Below are positions 12,919 through 24,048 of a DNA stretch of 64,000 bases, one piece after another (positions within the stretch are counted from its first letter, which is position 1; each line of letters begins with the position of its first letter). Location: positions 38,364,716 to 38,428,715 of the forward strand of contig CM064874.1 in the NCBI GenBank assembly GCA_032719365.1, in the 5' to 3' direction. A model generated the notes under the pieces. That model was not told where the DNA came from. It worked only from the letters and a program-made list of their open reading frames with translations, and searched no databases. A program made the position numbers and the translations under genes. This DNA comes from Prinsepia uniflora (taxonomy: Eukaryota > Streptophyta > Magnoliopsida > Rosales > Rosaceae).

Positions 12919-15513
12919 TGACAGGAACCGTCCCAACTGGATTTTGATAACCGTGCCCGGTCTTGCTCCCATCTAGCAAGTCAAATGAAGTCCCGAAACT
13001 ACCCTACAGTACTTGTCAGACAAGGGATAACTACATTGATTTCCACTCATGCCTCCATCTCTCGATCAGCCCCGAACGTTATTCCACGGCCTGGAGGGTC
13101 ACCAAAATAGAAAAGGTGTGAGTGGACAAAAATAATATCATTTAAAACGCATTTTAAAATACCTCATTTACTCTCCAGTTTATCAAACCATGCATGCATA
13201 GGGTAAAACATATGAATAACAATCACCGGCTTTCCAGCCAAATCGCATTAAACATAACAAATCCCGGCTCTCAAGCCAAACATGTGAAAATATAATCACC
13301 TGACCACAAAGACCAAAAACTCGTACTCAATACCAGTACACAATCACGATCAACATCAAACAGCACTACTCACAAGTGCACAATCAATCAATCAATCAAT
13401 CAATGAATTCGCACTATTCACAAGTGCACAAACAATCACACAGTCACATCCGCACTACGCGTAGGTCAATATCCAGCCCCATTCTCGGGATCAGAAACCT
13501 CAGAGCTCAACCCTCGGGCTCAGTCACATCTAGACGAACACATCCCCAAGCTCAGACACATCCGAGTGGTACATCCAGGCTCAGTCGCATCCGAGAAGCT
13601 GGCTTACCATAACAACTCACAATCATACAATCATATCCCCCAAGCTCCGCTCGTCCGGGTGATCCCCTAGCTCCAACTGTCTGGGTGCTCACAATCACAA
13701 TGAAAACCATCCCGGGATTACATCCCAAAATATGTCAATCACATCCTTGACTTCAAACCAAATCAAATTCATTCCTGACCGGGTCTCAAGCCCAAATACC
13801 ATTTACACGTAAATCCGAAAAATCTCGTTTGAAAACATTAAAATAATCCAAAAATAATCCTTGACTCACCAATTAGGTCAAAATATCCTTTTTGACACCA
13901 TTTTGACTCCGAGCCTATCCCAAAATATCACTTGCACATTTCTTGTAAAACGTGCCCAAAAGACCAGTTTAAAATAATCATTTAATCACAAATAATCATG
14001 CCACATCATCAGGACATCATTGCAATTCAAATCATGCAATCAATCATGTAAAATATTTAACTATGCATGCATATTCGTTTATAAAACAAACGTCCACTCA
14101 CACATCGTCGAAACCGCTCGCTTTCCGAGCTGCACGCGTTTCTGTAATTTTCGACACCTTCAAGGAATCCCAAGTCCTGCCCAAATTCATCATTAGGGGT
14201 TACTAGTGACTTAATTAACATCATATTAATTCCCCATAATTTTTTGGGAATTAAATATTAATTTAAAACATAACATAAACCTTCGGACCCTCGAAATAAT
14301 ATCGAAACGGTGTCCGATTGACTCGAAACAAATGCCAAAATGTTCGTTACATTACACAGAACAAAAGTCATGTTGAACTCACCTTGGAAATCGGCCCCAC
14401 ACGCCCTCACGTGCCGCCGTGAGTGGCTGCGCGTGAAACTCACGCGCCTGCTACAATGCCCTGCTATAGTGTTCTTCTCCACCCGATTAGCCTGCAAACG
14501 GGTCCGGTAACCCGCGAACAGACTCGATCCAATGTCCAACAATCCTATATCATTTCTTTCAATTCATTCATCTAACAACATCGTTAGGAGTCTAATTAGG
14601 GTTATGTGAACTCAATTACATGAAACCTTACCTCAAGCCAATCAAATTGAACTCGAATTCGAAGAACACCAGAACACTATTCATCGTCTAATCTCCATAA
14701 ATTCTTAGTGTTTTCTTTCAATTGATGCAACAGGAAGCTTCGCAGGATTCATATTACTGTAGTTTCAATCTTAATTATAACTTTAATCCCTACCAACTAT
14801 TCGAACTCAACTCAAGATTTGTGAAACGAATACCAGGTCTGTCTGGGCTTGTTTCTTCACGTTTCCCGTCAATTTCGTTTCCAATCAACTCGTTTGAACC
14901 TCTAGAAGCTCATACTCGTCTCTGTTTCCATCAATTAATCGTCCAATTCAAAATTCGATCCTAAGTTATCAATTCAAAGTTTTCGGGTTTTTCTGGTTTT
15001 TCTTCCTCTCATCTCCTCTCATTCCTACTTATCTTTCTCTGTAAATTCGTCCCACCGTCTCAGGTTTTTATACTTAGCTTCATCCATCAGTTAATTGATG
15101 AAATTCAAACAAAAGGGTTGGCGGTTTTTGTTGTCCTTGTTAGGCATTCATACACGATGACAAAGCCACCAATCCCTTTACTGTAGTGACATGTGTCACT
15201 CAAGGAGCTGAATGATTCATCAAGGGGTTGCATCATCAAATTCCAGCGCCAAATTACCTTTTTGCCCTTACCTACAAAATGACCAAAATGCCCCTCGTCG
15301 TTCGAGACCCATATCTTTCTCGTCCGAACTCCGATTGACGGATGGCGTCTGTCTATGGATTCAGCGTCCTGAGACCTATCCAACGGTACTTTCAGAAAGT
15401 CCAAACAAGGACCCGATCAAAAAGTCAACTTTCAGCCCTTATAACTTGGGGCAAAATCGTCATTTCCTTCAAATTTTCCAATTTTTCCTTTTTTGAATTT
15501 CTCGGTCATCACA
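12919..15513 (-). repeat. LTR D3 (5' LTR of array in element orientation)
   Basis: 2595 bp, TGACAGGAACCG...TCATCACA on the plus strand, collinear with D1. Partner box at 13128-13137, donor-like box reverse complement at 14092-14101, TATA-like box at 15065-15072. It would be the promoter LTR for the array. Confidence 0.9.
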
Positions 15514-17048
15514 AATAGTGTGGTCAAAGTTGACTTTTTATTCGACATGTCCTTTTCACATAATTCGAGGCCTGTTAGGCAGGTCTCGATCCCCTGAGTA
15601 CAACGACAGGTGGCACGCTATTATCGGACTTCGGACGGTTCTGTTATGATTCTAAATACGTGAGGGGGAAAATGGTAATTTGGGCATTAAGTGTAAAATG
15701 GTCTTTTGGCTGATTTTGAAAATGGTTCAATAGGATGGGGACATCTGTCACTACAGTGTTGGATATTTTTCACCTGAGGCAGTGTCGTGCATATGGTTTA
15801 ACTCAAGAGAGTGAGTGAGCAGTGCTTGTGATAAGTGTGTGCTTGTGCTTGTGTGTGTGTCTGAGTGAGAACCTGAGTGAAACTGTGTGTGAGAAGTAAG
15901 GAAAACAGAGAGACAGAAAGGAACAACTGTGAACCACAGTGAAGCACCCGTGAACCGTGAAACACAAAACGATCAAACCATTGTGAACCTTGTATGTGGT
16001 GGTGATTAGTGAACAGAAAAGGGAACCTAGGATGACGTGAGGACGCGGTGGAGGCCACGACGAATGACAAAGGGCAGGTAAGCCGTCTTGAATGCCCTGT
16101 TTCTCTACTTTGTTCAAAATAACAAATGTAAGTTTTGGTGAGTTTTTGAGTGACTGTGATGCTCATTTTAGTCGTCGAAGGTTACTACTGGACTTAGAAA
16201 CCCAAACCCGTGACAGGAGGAGCTTAGGGCGGCCGGGAACAGAGAGGTGGAATTTCTGATTTTTCTTCTTCGAACTTGGGAGGTAAGAAACAAGGTTTCA
16301 TTTCGTGTTTTACTTAGTCCAATCAATCCTAAACATAGGGACGAACCTAAGGGTGGAAAGAGGAGTGAAAATGGTTGAGAAATCGACAAAAACCGCCCTC
16401 GCCGGTTCGGTTGGACCGGGCCGGTCTGGACACATGTGCATCATCAGGCCTTCCCGGGATATCAACGAGTCTTTAAACTCAAAACACAATCAACATTCCT
16501 CGGGTATATCACAATAACCGAGTCTTTAAACTCAAAACATATAACCGAGTCTTTAAACCCAAAACCAAGTGAAATTCATAGGATATTCGTCAAAATCCGA
16601 AGTTCAAAACCCAATTTGAAATCAATCGAAAATCAAAATCCGAAGTCATATTTAATCGAAATGGGACTCATGCCCAAGTTTCACTTTCAAATCCCAAATC
16701 ATATCCACAAATTGTTATCAAACAGAAGTCCACTCACACTTTTAATGTTTTTAACACCCTCTAGGTCATGGTGCAAGTTTTGGGGCTAATGCCGAGGCAG
16801 AGGCAGAGGCATAAAGTTTTCCTGTTGCGCGTGTAGTTAGCTCACATAGTAGGGTTTTATTCTTGTCTTGTCCTGTTAACTATGCTCTGTGCTACTGTTG
16901 ACTTGTTGTATCGTTACTTCTCCCTGGTCTGACAATGTATGTACTGCAGTTGTTATGGTTATTTTGATCATTTGTGTTCGGTTGTTAGACGGGAGTAGGG
17001 TTCTTCTCGATTATCAAGGTGATAATCGGGGTAGGTCCTGTCAATAGG

Positions 17049-17180
17049 ACCCCGAGTGAAAGTTGAGTCTTAACTGCGATTGTAGTTGACAATTCTCGAA
17101 TGTTGTTGGTAGTTGTGTCTCTAACCGACCTTGATCAAATTTTGGGGATGAAATTTCCTTAAGGAGGGTAGACTGATATA
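17049..17180 (+). mobile_element. 3' end of internal region and polypurine tract of element C
   Basis: Contains an imperfect AATTTTG-GGGA-TGAAATT inverted repeat at about 17138-17155, then a purine run aaggagggtagac just before an LTR start at 17181. This is the layout seen at the 3' end of every gypsy element in the window. Upstream coding sequence is unrecognisable. Confidence 0.6.
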
Positions 17181-18046
17181 TCCCATACCGAAAACTCAAG
17201 TAGAAATTTATGAATTTACCTTTTTAGCCTATTTTATTATCGGGCCATTATTGACCTTGGGATGGATTAGTTTAATTTTGTTGGGCCTTGTAAATTATTG
17301 TTTTGGAGGCGTAAGCTCGTGACACAAACTGACCATCTTGTTGGCCCTAGTAAATCCTAGTAAAAGGCCCAAGCCCACATCTTGAAGCTTTAGAAGCATG
17401 TTTGATATATTGTGGTGATGATGCATTGCACCCAGTCCTTCAGATGGTCATGGGACACGAGCAGGATACCCATTTATATTCTGAGTCTGAGACTCGAGGC
17501 GACTCCAGAGCAATTTGATGTGGGTTGATGTTGTGACATATTTATTTATGGTTTCTGGATGGTTCATATGATCATGATATTTGAATTATTATTATTATTA
17601 AATGATTTTTATTATATTTCTTGTATTACGTGCATGTTTATTACAGCTGCATTGGGATTTTAACTAAAAACGAGGGGTTAAAGTATATTATATTAAACTA
17701 TGGTTTTACACTGAAATATCTTTTGGGTCCACTCATGCTTGTGTTTTAAACCCCTCAGGTATCTTTAGAGCGCATGTACTTTGAGGAGGCTCAGATGCTG
17801 CTCTGACATTCACTCCCGGGTTGGGAGCGGACATGAGATTCTATTGGGTGATTTCATGTATTGTTTAGTGTATGATCATCAACGTTGTCGTCCATTCTCT
17901 ATGCTTCCACTTTTTGGTGAAATGCGATCGGTTTTCACTGGTTGGGTTTCATCTGACTCCCCTAAAGACGTCGTTTTAACTTAAATGTCAACTAGCACAC
18001 CTCAACCTTCGTGCTTTACATGGAATTTTATGGTCGGGGTGTGTCA
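17181..18046 (+). repeat. 3' LTR of element C
   Basis: Starts TGATATATCCC after the purine tract and ends GGGGTGTGTCA at 18046. Inside are GTCCACTCATG (about 17728) and an acceptor-like CCCTCAG|GT, as in the other LTRs. At 866 bp it is short, probably from internal deletions, since 5503-6000 shows a longer relative. Confidence 0.6.
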
Positions 18047-18591
18047 TTGGACCTTGCAATTGAGTCCTATAATTGAGGGCTCATTAGTTCTGAAGATAAA
18101 TTTCCACTAGTTGTAGTACTAGATGGGGTCATGGTGGTGGACTGTGCCTAGCGTGTCTAAGGTAGTGATAGCTATAGTCCCCTGCTTAGGTTGATGTCAC
18201 AATCCAAGGTGGCCTAAAGAGGTCGGCCGAAGGTCAGCGACAGATCATCGTTCAGAACATGGGTGTCCATCCTTAGGACATAAAAGTCTGCAAAAACTTA
18301 AATATCTCTAACCTGCATAACTACATCCCCAATCACACCTATTAGCTTAGCAATTGAAGAGTTAGCCTATTTAATTCTAAGCGCAGTCGTTTTTAGGGGC
18401 CTTAGATCTAGAGAGTTAAAAACATGTAAAGGAATGACACTTATTTCCGACCATGTATCACAAAGACAATGGTTAAATTGTTTTCCTTTGGTGATACTAG
18501 GGAGTGATGGATGGTTGGAGTCGCCAACCTTGGGCACGGGTTCCTGATCAAACCTCACTTCTTTTTTGGGGATATCCTGCAAAATTAACAA
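18047..18591 (-). pseudogene. Athila-like gypsy aspartic protease, broken
   Basis: The minus-strand frame 18591-18367 contains SEISVIPLHVFNSLDLRPLK, which fits the plant Athila-type retropepsin. After a stop near 18365 the same frame continues to about 18190 with SIAKLIGVIGDVVMQV, FADFYVL and LSLTFGRPL. These match the flap and the ILGRPF-like C-terminal motif of the family. The catalytic triplet is lost (CDTWSE where D-[LS]-G-A is expected), and at least two stops interrupt it. It follows gag (19047-19817) in element orientation. No RT is visible beyond 18047, where element C abuts. Confidence 0.7.
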
Positions 18592-19046
18592 ATGAAGGCT
18601 ATAAGGGTGTTCTTGAAAATAAGGCTGAGATGCAACTAGGGCCGCCTCATGATTCTAGAATATAAGTGCTTGAAATGGAAGGTCGTGGCCCTTAGGAACA
18701 TGGAGCTGCAGATCCAGGAGCTGGGTGCTGGTGTTGGAATTGGGTTTGCTAGCCGGGCCGCTAGCATGATACAGGCCAGCTCTGAGCCAACTTTTGTGGT
18801 GTCTCGGGCCAGCATTGTACAAATCCCTAGCATGTCCGCTTGGAATGTATGCTGAGGGCCAGAGGGAGTTGGTTCTCCAGAGGTTCTGAGATGGCCGGAT
18901 GGTAGGGTAGCACTAGTGGTGTCTCAAAGAAGGCTGCGGGGCCTTGCGACTGGGCCAAGTTCTCCGATCCTCCTCTTGACGTTTGCAGAGCACTAGTTTG
19001 CTTAAGGTGATGGCACATGTTGCGGTTCATGTGCAACAAACCAGTG

Positions 19047-19817
19047 CTACTGACCTCCATCTAAGAACTTGTGGGGGAAAGGAACAAAAACAGCAGCATA
19101 TAAATCACACTTTAACCCGACAAAATTATCTGGTGCAGAAATGGGAGTTGGAGAGTTAGAGAGCATAGGCTGGTCCGAAATCAAGCCCTTATCCTTAGAC
19201 ACGACTTGGAAAGAATCATGTTGGTCTAGGTGCTGCACATGGGTGCATATCTCATCTTCCATCCCAATTTCCACTCGCTCATCCCCGTGGCTAACCATAG
19301 TTAAACCTTGAGTTGTTTCCTCACTCAATAGAATGATGGAATTAACCATGGGGTGTTGCGGATCTCTAGGGTTGACCGTGGTCTGGCGTTGGAGCTGTCC
19401 GGGTTCCTGGCGCTGCATTTGTGTGGAGAGTTGCCTAATCTGAATGGCCAAGCTCGTGGGGGGTCTGATAAGTACTTTCCATGTAGGCAATGGTCTCAGA
19501 AATGTGTGCTTGAATAGACTGGGCTAATGTGTGAACAAGACCCTCCAAGGGTGTGAAAACATTGTCTAGCTGTTATGACTTGGAACCTTGCTGTGAATTG
19601 GGGCCACAGTTCAAGACTTGGGGCTTCGTGGCTTGTGAGAACCCTGGTGGCCAGTTGGTTAGATTTTGAATAGCATTGAGGTTTTTCCACTAGAAGTTGG
19701 GATGGTTCATCTACCATGGATTGTAGCAATTAGAATACAGGTCGTTCTAGGGCCTTTTCCCATTCTCAATTCCCCCTAAAAAGTTGTTTGCCTCTACGGA
19801 CGGACACTCTTGTGAAG
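19047..19817 (-). pseudogene. Athila-like gag, C-terminal part, broken
   Basis: Minus-strand frame 19490-19047 shows SLAIQIRQLSTQMQRQEPGQ, TVNPRDPQ and NSIILLSEETT, the conserved Gag C-terminus of plant Athila elements (QLGQLA..., VNPKE, AITLRSGKE). Upstream, in another frame, 19817-19500 reads SQECPSVEANNFLG, then PPGFSQ-type residues, with stops. The zinc-knuckle region is cut by solo LTR G at 19818; the rest of gag resumes at 23020. No longer coding. Confidence 0.75.
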
Positions 19818-20343
19818 TGTAACGACCCGTCCCAAATTCCTAGATTAGATTAGTGACTAATCACGATTAGTGAGGCTAATCCGTGATTAGTTGGGCGAAA
19901 TCGGACGAACGATGCGAAATGACCGTTTTACCCCTGGTGGTGGCAAAACGTGGAACTTTTCAATCGGGCGGTCAAATGGACTTTTACCGATGACCGTGAC
20001 GTAATTCATGACGTCACGAGTTCATAGACAGGTGGCACGTTCAATTCCGACGTTCTAGGAGGAAGTTATGACGTTCGAAAGTTTAGGGGTATTTTGGTAA
20101 TTTTGGTTAAATGGGGTCAAATGTTGACCTTTTGACCAAGAGGTCCGATGGCCGAGGGCCGAGGACCGTTACGTAGATAAGGCCGATACGAATCCGTAGA
20201 CAGGCAGCACGTCGAATTTGGACGTTCGACGGCGAAGTTACGGTTCACGGAAGTTCCCGGTTACTATTCACAGCGACACGTTTTACGAGACAAAAAGTGC
20301 AGTTTGTCTCTAGTGGGCCCAGATATTTAATGGAGGCCCAATG

Positions 20344-20367
20344 GATGAGTGACAAGTGTCACCCATC
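20344..20367. promoter_or_regulatory. 24-bp palindrome in LTR G promoter region
   Basis: Arm GATGAGTGACA, 2-nt centre, then TGTCACCCATC (one mismatch), followed by a CCAATGG box. Conserved in LTRs H, I and J. Confidence 0.6.
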
Positions 20368-21996
20368 CAATGGACACTATAATTCATTCATGCACCAAAC
20401 CATTCATCGTGCATCCATTTTCCATTTTTCCCTCCAACCAAACCCGATCTCATTCCTCTCCTCTGTGCGATCCAAACACCAAACCCTTAATCCCAAATAC
20501 TCCTGGAGAGAACAGAGAGTGAGAGAGGAGGCCAGAACAGACTGGATGGTGGCGAGATCGGGGGGCCGCCGTGCACGGTGGTCGTGGACCCGCGAAGGTA
20601 AAAATTTTACCTTCAAATTTCATTTTCGGGTTTTAGGTGTTAGGGCTGAATTCTAATGATTAGGATGAGTTTATTGAGGTTGTAGGAAGGTGTAGAGGGT
20701 GGTTTGGACGGCGGTGAAGGGCTGAACAGCCCTGGGTGCAATCGGAAAAATTGGACCGATTAGGGGAGGATTGGACGGACAGGTTTTGTGGGGTTTTCCT
20801 AGTTTTCTTGATTAGGATTGATAGGAAATGAGAAAATATGATTTTTAGGATTGAAATGGGACCAAACGGACGAGAAATGAAGATGGGAGAGCCTTGGACC
20901 GGTCACGCCGGTCCAGGCGGACCGGATTTGCACGAAAAACCGGACCGGCCGGTTCGCGGCATGTTGAAGAAGGCACTGTGCGGTGGCGCGTGAGGCCCAT
21001 GCGCAGTGCATTCCATAGGAGCGTGACGGCGCGTGACGGGGTATCTGGGGATGGTTCCAACATACGAAATCATCTATTCGATGTAACGAACATTTTGGGA
21101 CTGGTTTCGAGTCGATCGAACATCGTCCCGATATGTTTCGGGGCATCGGAAGGTTTAGGTTCGGGATTAAAAATAGTTAAAAATACGGGAAAATTATGGG
21201 GCTTTGGTAGGAGGTTAATTAAGTAGTTAGTAACCTTCTATTACGATTTGGATAGGTTTGGGAGTCCCGGTGACGGTGATCGGCTTGGGGAGCCGTATGG
21301 CACGCAAATCGAGGCGGCAGCTCGGACGGTCTGTGAGTGGACTTTGTTTTCTAAATTGGTGCATGCATAAATGTTTATTATATGTTTTATTACATGTTGG
21401 ATGATGCCATGGGTGCATTTGTATGTGGTTACGTATAAGCACGTATTTCGAGGGTTCTGCCTTATACGGTGCTTATACGGGTCTGTATTTCTTTATTGAC
21501 TTAAATGATTTGGTTTTGGATTTCTAAAAGGATCAACTCGGGTATGAGACCCATTTGGTTTTGTCTCAGGCATATGACGCTATTTACGACCTTCGGGTCT
21601 AAATCGTGGTCGCGGCGGGTGCTATGTGCACGACGATTGACGATATGATGCTCGCCTCCGGATTGGGATGTGTTCCTTCCGGAGAGGTCACGATGCATGA
21701 TTCTTGGTCGGGCAGCTTGGGGAGGCTCGACTTCGGAGTGCTGACGGTTAAGGATAGCGATCGGTGAGGAGTGCACCATGATATTGTGGTGGTCGCGTCG
21801 GTTGATTCGTTCACGGCGACATACCAGGATTGAGAGCGGTCCTGGATGGATGGTTGCACGCATCACTATGATCGGAGTCGTGACTGACCCTTAGATATCG
21901 GGCACGGTGCCCAGTTGAGTCATATGTTCGGGCACGAGACCCAGTTACTTATTGGTTTATGATTTTGGGTCAGGGACCCTACATGGATTTCCAAGT

Positions 21997-22262
21997 TCAT
22001 GACGGTTTATGGGAACCGGCATGAACTCTGGAAAGGTCATTGTGGTTCATGACGGTTTATGGGAACCGGCATGAACCTTTGTCAGGTCAGTCTGGTTCTT
22101 GACGGTTTATGGGGACCGTCATGAACCCTGGTTATGTTATTACGGTACATGACGGTTTATGGGAACCGGCATGTTACCTCGGTTATGTTATTACGGTACA
22201 TGACGGTTTATGGGAACCGGCATGTTACCTGATTATGGATATTATGGATCATGACGGTTCAG
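21997..22262. repeat. 50-bp hairpin minisatellite of LTR G
   Basis: The core tgacggtttatgggaaccgg starts at 22000, 22050, 22100, 22150 and 22201, with a final degenerate copy at 22252, an almost exact 50-bp period. Most units are bounded by an inverted pair GGTTCATG / CATGAACC and contain an inner pair CGGTT / AACCG. Confidence 0.9.
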
Positions 22263-23019
22263 GGGGGAACCGGACATGAATGTTTATGTTATGTATATAT
22301 ATGTTCATCTACCTTCCTTTACATGTTCTACTATCTCCTCCAGGGAGGGTCGTTGGCCTGGGTGGACCCCGGAGTAGTCACGGAGCACCGACTGAGTGGA
22401 GTCACCCCCCAGTTGGGTTCCTTACTCTCAGGAAGGCTATGGTTCCTATTAGCTCGAGTAGGATCAGTGGTCTGCGGACATTGACCTTGACTTTGAGAAG
22501 ACTCGGATTGAGACCCGGGTAGCACGCGCGTAGCTTTGGATACCGTGACAGGATTGGTTGTGTGACTTATATATGTATGTGATATAAATACGAGATATAT
22601 GATATTATATGTGGTGTGTGGTATGCACAGGTGTGCACAGGAGTCGAGCAGTGGCTCGGGTACTTGGTTTCAACATAGTTATGGTTTTGGGCTTAGTCCC
22701 ACATATGGTTTGTTTTGGCTAAATGGTTTTCAAATGCATGCATGCTTTTTAGTGAAGGGTACAAATGTCTTCGTTAAAATGTTTTTATAAACTTTTGTTT
22801 TGTCCACTCACAGTTTTTAATGTTTTGACTGCCCTTCAGGTTGACATCGGATGTGGACTGTAGCAGAGACCGAGATATCACATACCTCCTCCGGATCCTG
22901 GCGTACTCTGATAGCCCGGGAGGGCAAAGGTCGGAAATATCCCTTGTCTGACACTTCGTGTCAGACGGGAGCAGGGTCATCCCGCACTAATCCCGGGGGG
23001 ATTGGGATGGGTCCTGTCA

Positions 23020-23830
23020 AAGTGTGCCTTTGAATCGAGCATAAACCTGCAAACTTTTCTCCTTATCGTAACCATGGCTATGAGCTGGACGATGGCTTCA
23101 TCTTGGCCATGAGAACGTGCTCCACTAGTAGGCATAGAGGCATGGCCCCTATATCTGAATAGCTTCTCTCCTTGAGCAATGTTCTCGAATGCAGTCCTTG
23201 CATCTGCATCAGTCCCTTATAATATCCCTTGGGACTATAAGTTGACCATGGTGTGATCAGCGGTTTTCAAACCATCAAAGAATTAGAGTATGAGGTGGTG
23301 GTAATCTATACTATAATGTTGGCACTCCCGGAGCATTTGGTTGAACCACTCCTAATAATCATAGATAGGCTCATCATACCCTTGCCTCGGTGCCAAGATC
23401 TTGGCCTTGAACTTGTTCGTCTTTGTGACGGGGTAAAACTGCATAAGGAACTTGGATGAAAAGTCCCACCACATGTGAATAGAGGCTGGAGCTAGGGTAT
23501 GGAACCAACCTTTAGCACGGTCCTTGAGGCTAAAGTGAAAAAAGCCGCAACCATATTTCCACTTTAGTAATTCCATGAATCCGGTGTATGGAACAGACTT
23601 AAATGAACTCTTTTATGTAGATGGGGGTCCTCACCCAAAAGCCTATGGAAGGTAGGCAACAAGGGTATAATGCCTAACTTGAGCTTGAAATTAGCAGCAG
23701 TGGACTTGGGGAACATAATTGGGAACTGGTCCTCCAAGATATGTAGCACCGCGTAATCCTTAAAGAGCCGAAGAGCCTGCCTTGGTGGAGGTGGGAATAA
23801 AGCATGGTCATTGTTTGGATTGGCCATATG
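23020..23830 (-). pseudogene. Athila-like gag, N-terminal and central part, broken
   Basis: Minus-strand frame 23827-23564 begins MANPNNDHALFPPPPRQALR and contains AANFKLKLGIIPLL and LGEDPHLH, the plant Athila Gag N-terminus (ANFELK..., GLPSEDPN.H). The next frame, 23576-23352, has FFHFSLKDRAKGWFHTLAPA and a KFLMQFYPVTKT segment, the conserved central Gag region (FPFSLKDKAK.WL..., KFL.KFFP..KT). A frameshift separates the two. 23351-23020 continues as decayed gag, ending in CDSKAHFT near the G insertion. Confidence 0.78.
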
Positions 23831-24024
23831 TGGGCTTAGAGGTGGAAAGCCGTGGATTCAAGAATCTCGAGAGGAAATGCTTGTAGTGATTTGAGAAGAT
23901 GAGGTGGGACCTGAACTTAACCACTAAACAGATCCTTTAATGGAGGACATAAATTAGTACCTAAAAAAAACAGAAAACAGTGAGTTAAAGAATCAAAATC
24001 AAATGGTCACCGTTGATAGACAAG

Positions 24025-24042
24025 TCCCCAGCAACAACACCA
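24025..24042 (-). other. Decayed primer-binding site of the Athila-like element
   Basis: The reverse complement reads TGGTGTTGTTGCTGGGGA, an Athila-type PBS (TGGCGCCGTTGCCGGGGA) with four C-to-T or G-to-T changes. It lies 6 bp from an LTR end at 24049. Confidence 0.7.
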
Positions 24043-24048
24043 AAAACT

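Larger units (their letters stand above)
6854..15513 (-). mobile_element. Tandem non-autonomous LTR element D: LTR-internal-LTR-internal-LTR
   Basis: Three minus-strand LTRs (6854-9440, 10051-12307, 12919-15513) are separated by two near-identical internal segments of 610 and 611 bp (9441-10050, 12308-12918). Each internal segment has a PBS and a polypurine tract but no intact gene. The outer flanks are TATAG (6849-6853) and AATAG (15514-15518), a 4/5 duplication, so the array behaves as one insertion into LTR E. The likely origin is unequal recombination between LTRs of a 2-LTR element. LTRs four times longer than the internal domain are unusual. Confidence 0.9.
6768..17043 (+). mobile_element. 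Solo LTR E, split by tandem LTR array D
   Basis: Starts TGTAACGG at 6768, ends GGTCCTGTCA at 17043, and has a perfect 5-bp duplication ATAGG (6763-6767 and 17044-17048). Without the array at 6854-15513 it is about 1.6 kb, so it is a solo LTR. Sequence at 6768-6853 continues at about 15514 in register with the 5' region of other LTRs (the 'aaagttgactttttat' block). A donor-like GAG|GTAAG lies at about 16283. GTCCACTCAC at 16728-16737 is followed by CTCTAG|GTCATGG. No coding content. Confidence 0.88.
19818..23019 (+). mobile_element. Solo LTR G, inserted in Athila-like gag
   Basis: Starts TGTAACGACCCGTCCC and ends GGGATGGGTCCTGTCA, 3202 bp, same family as H, I and J. The duplication is AAGTG (19815-19819 and 23020-23024); its last TG overlaps the LTR's first TG, as if one TG of a TGTG run was lost. 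The flanking Athila-like gag reads across the insertion (CDSKAHFT before it, QECPSVEANN after it). Boxes: GTGAGTGGAC 21333-21342, GTCCACTCAC 22802-22811, acceptor-like CAG ending 22839, donor-like GTAAAA at 20598. No PBS or pol beside it. Confidence 0.88.

Noticed and set aside
15798..16166. Minus-strand frames of 104 and 122 codons, rich in Ser, Thr, His and Leu
   Set aside because: The DNA is GT-rich simple sequence inside LTR E; no domain seen.
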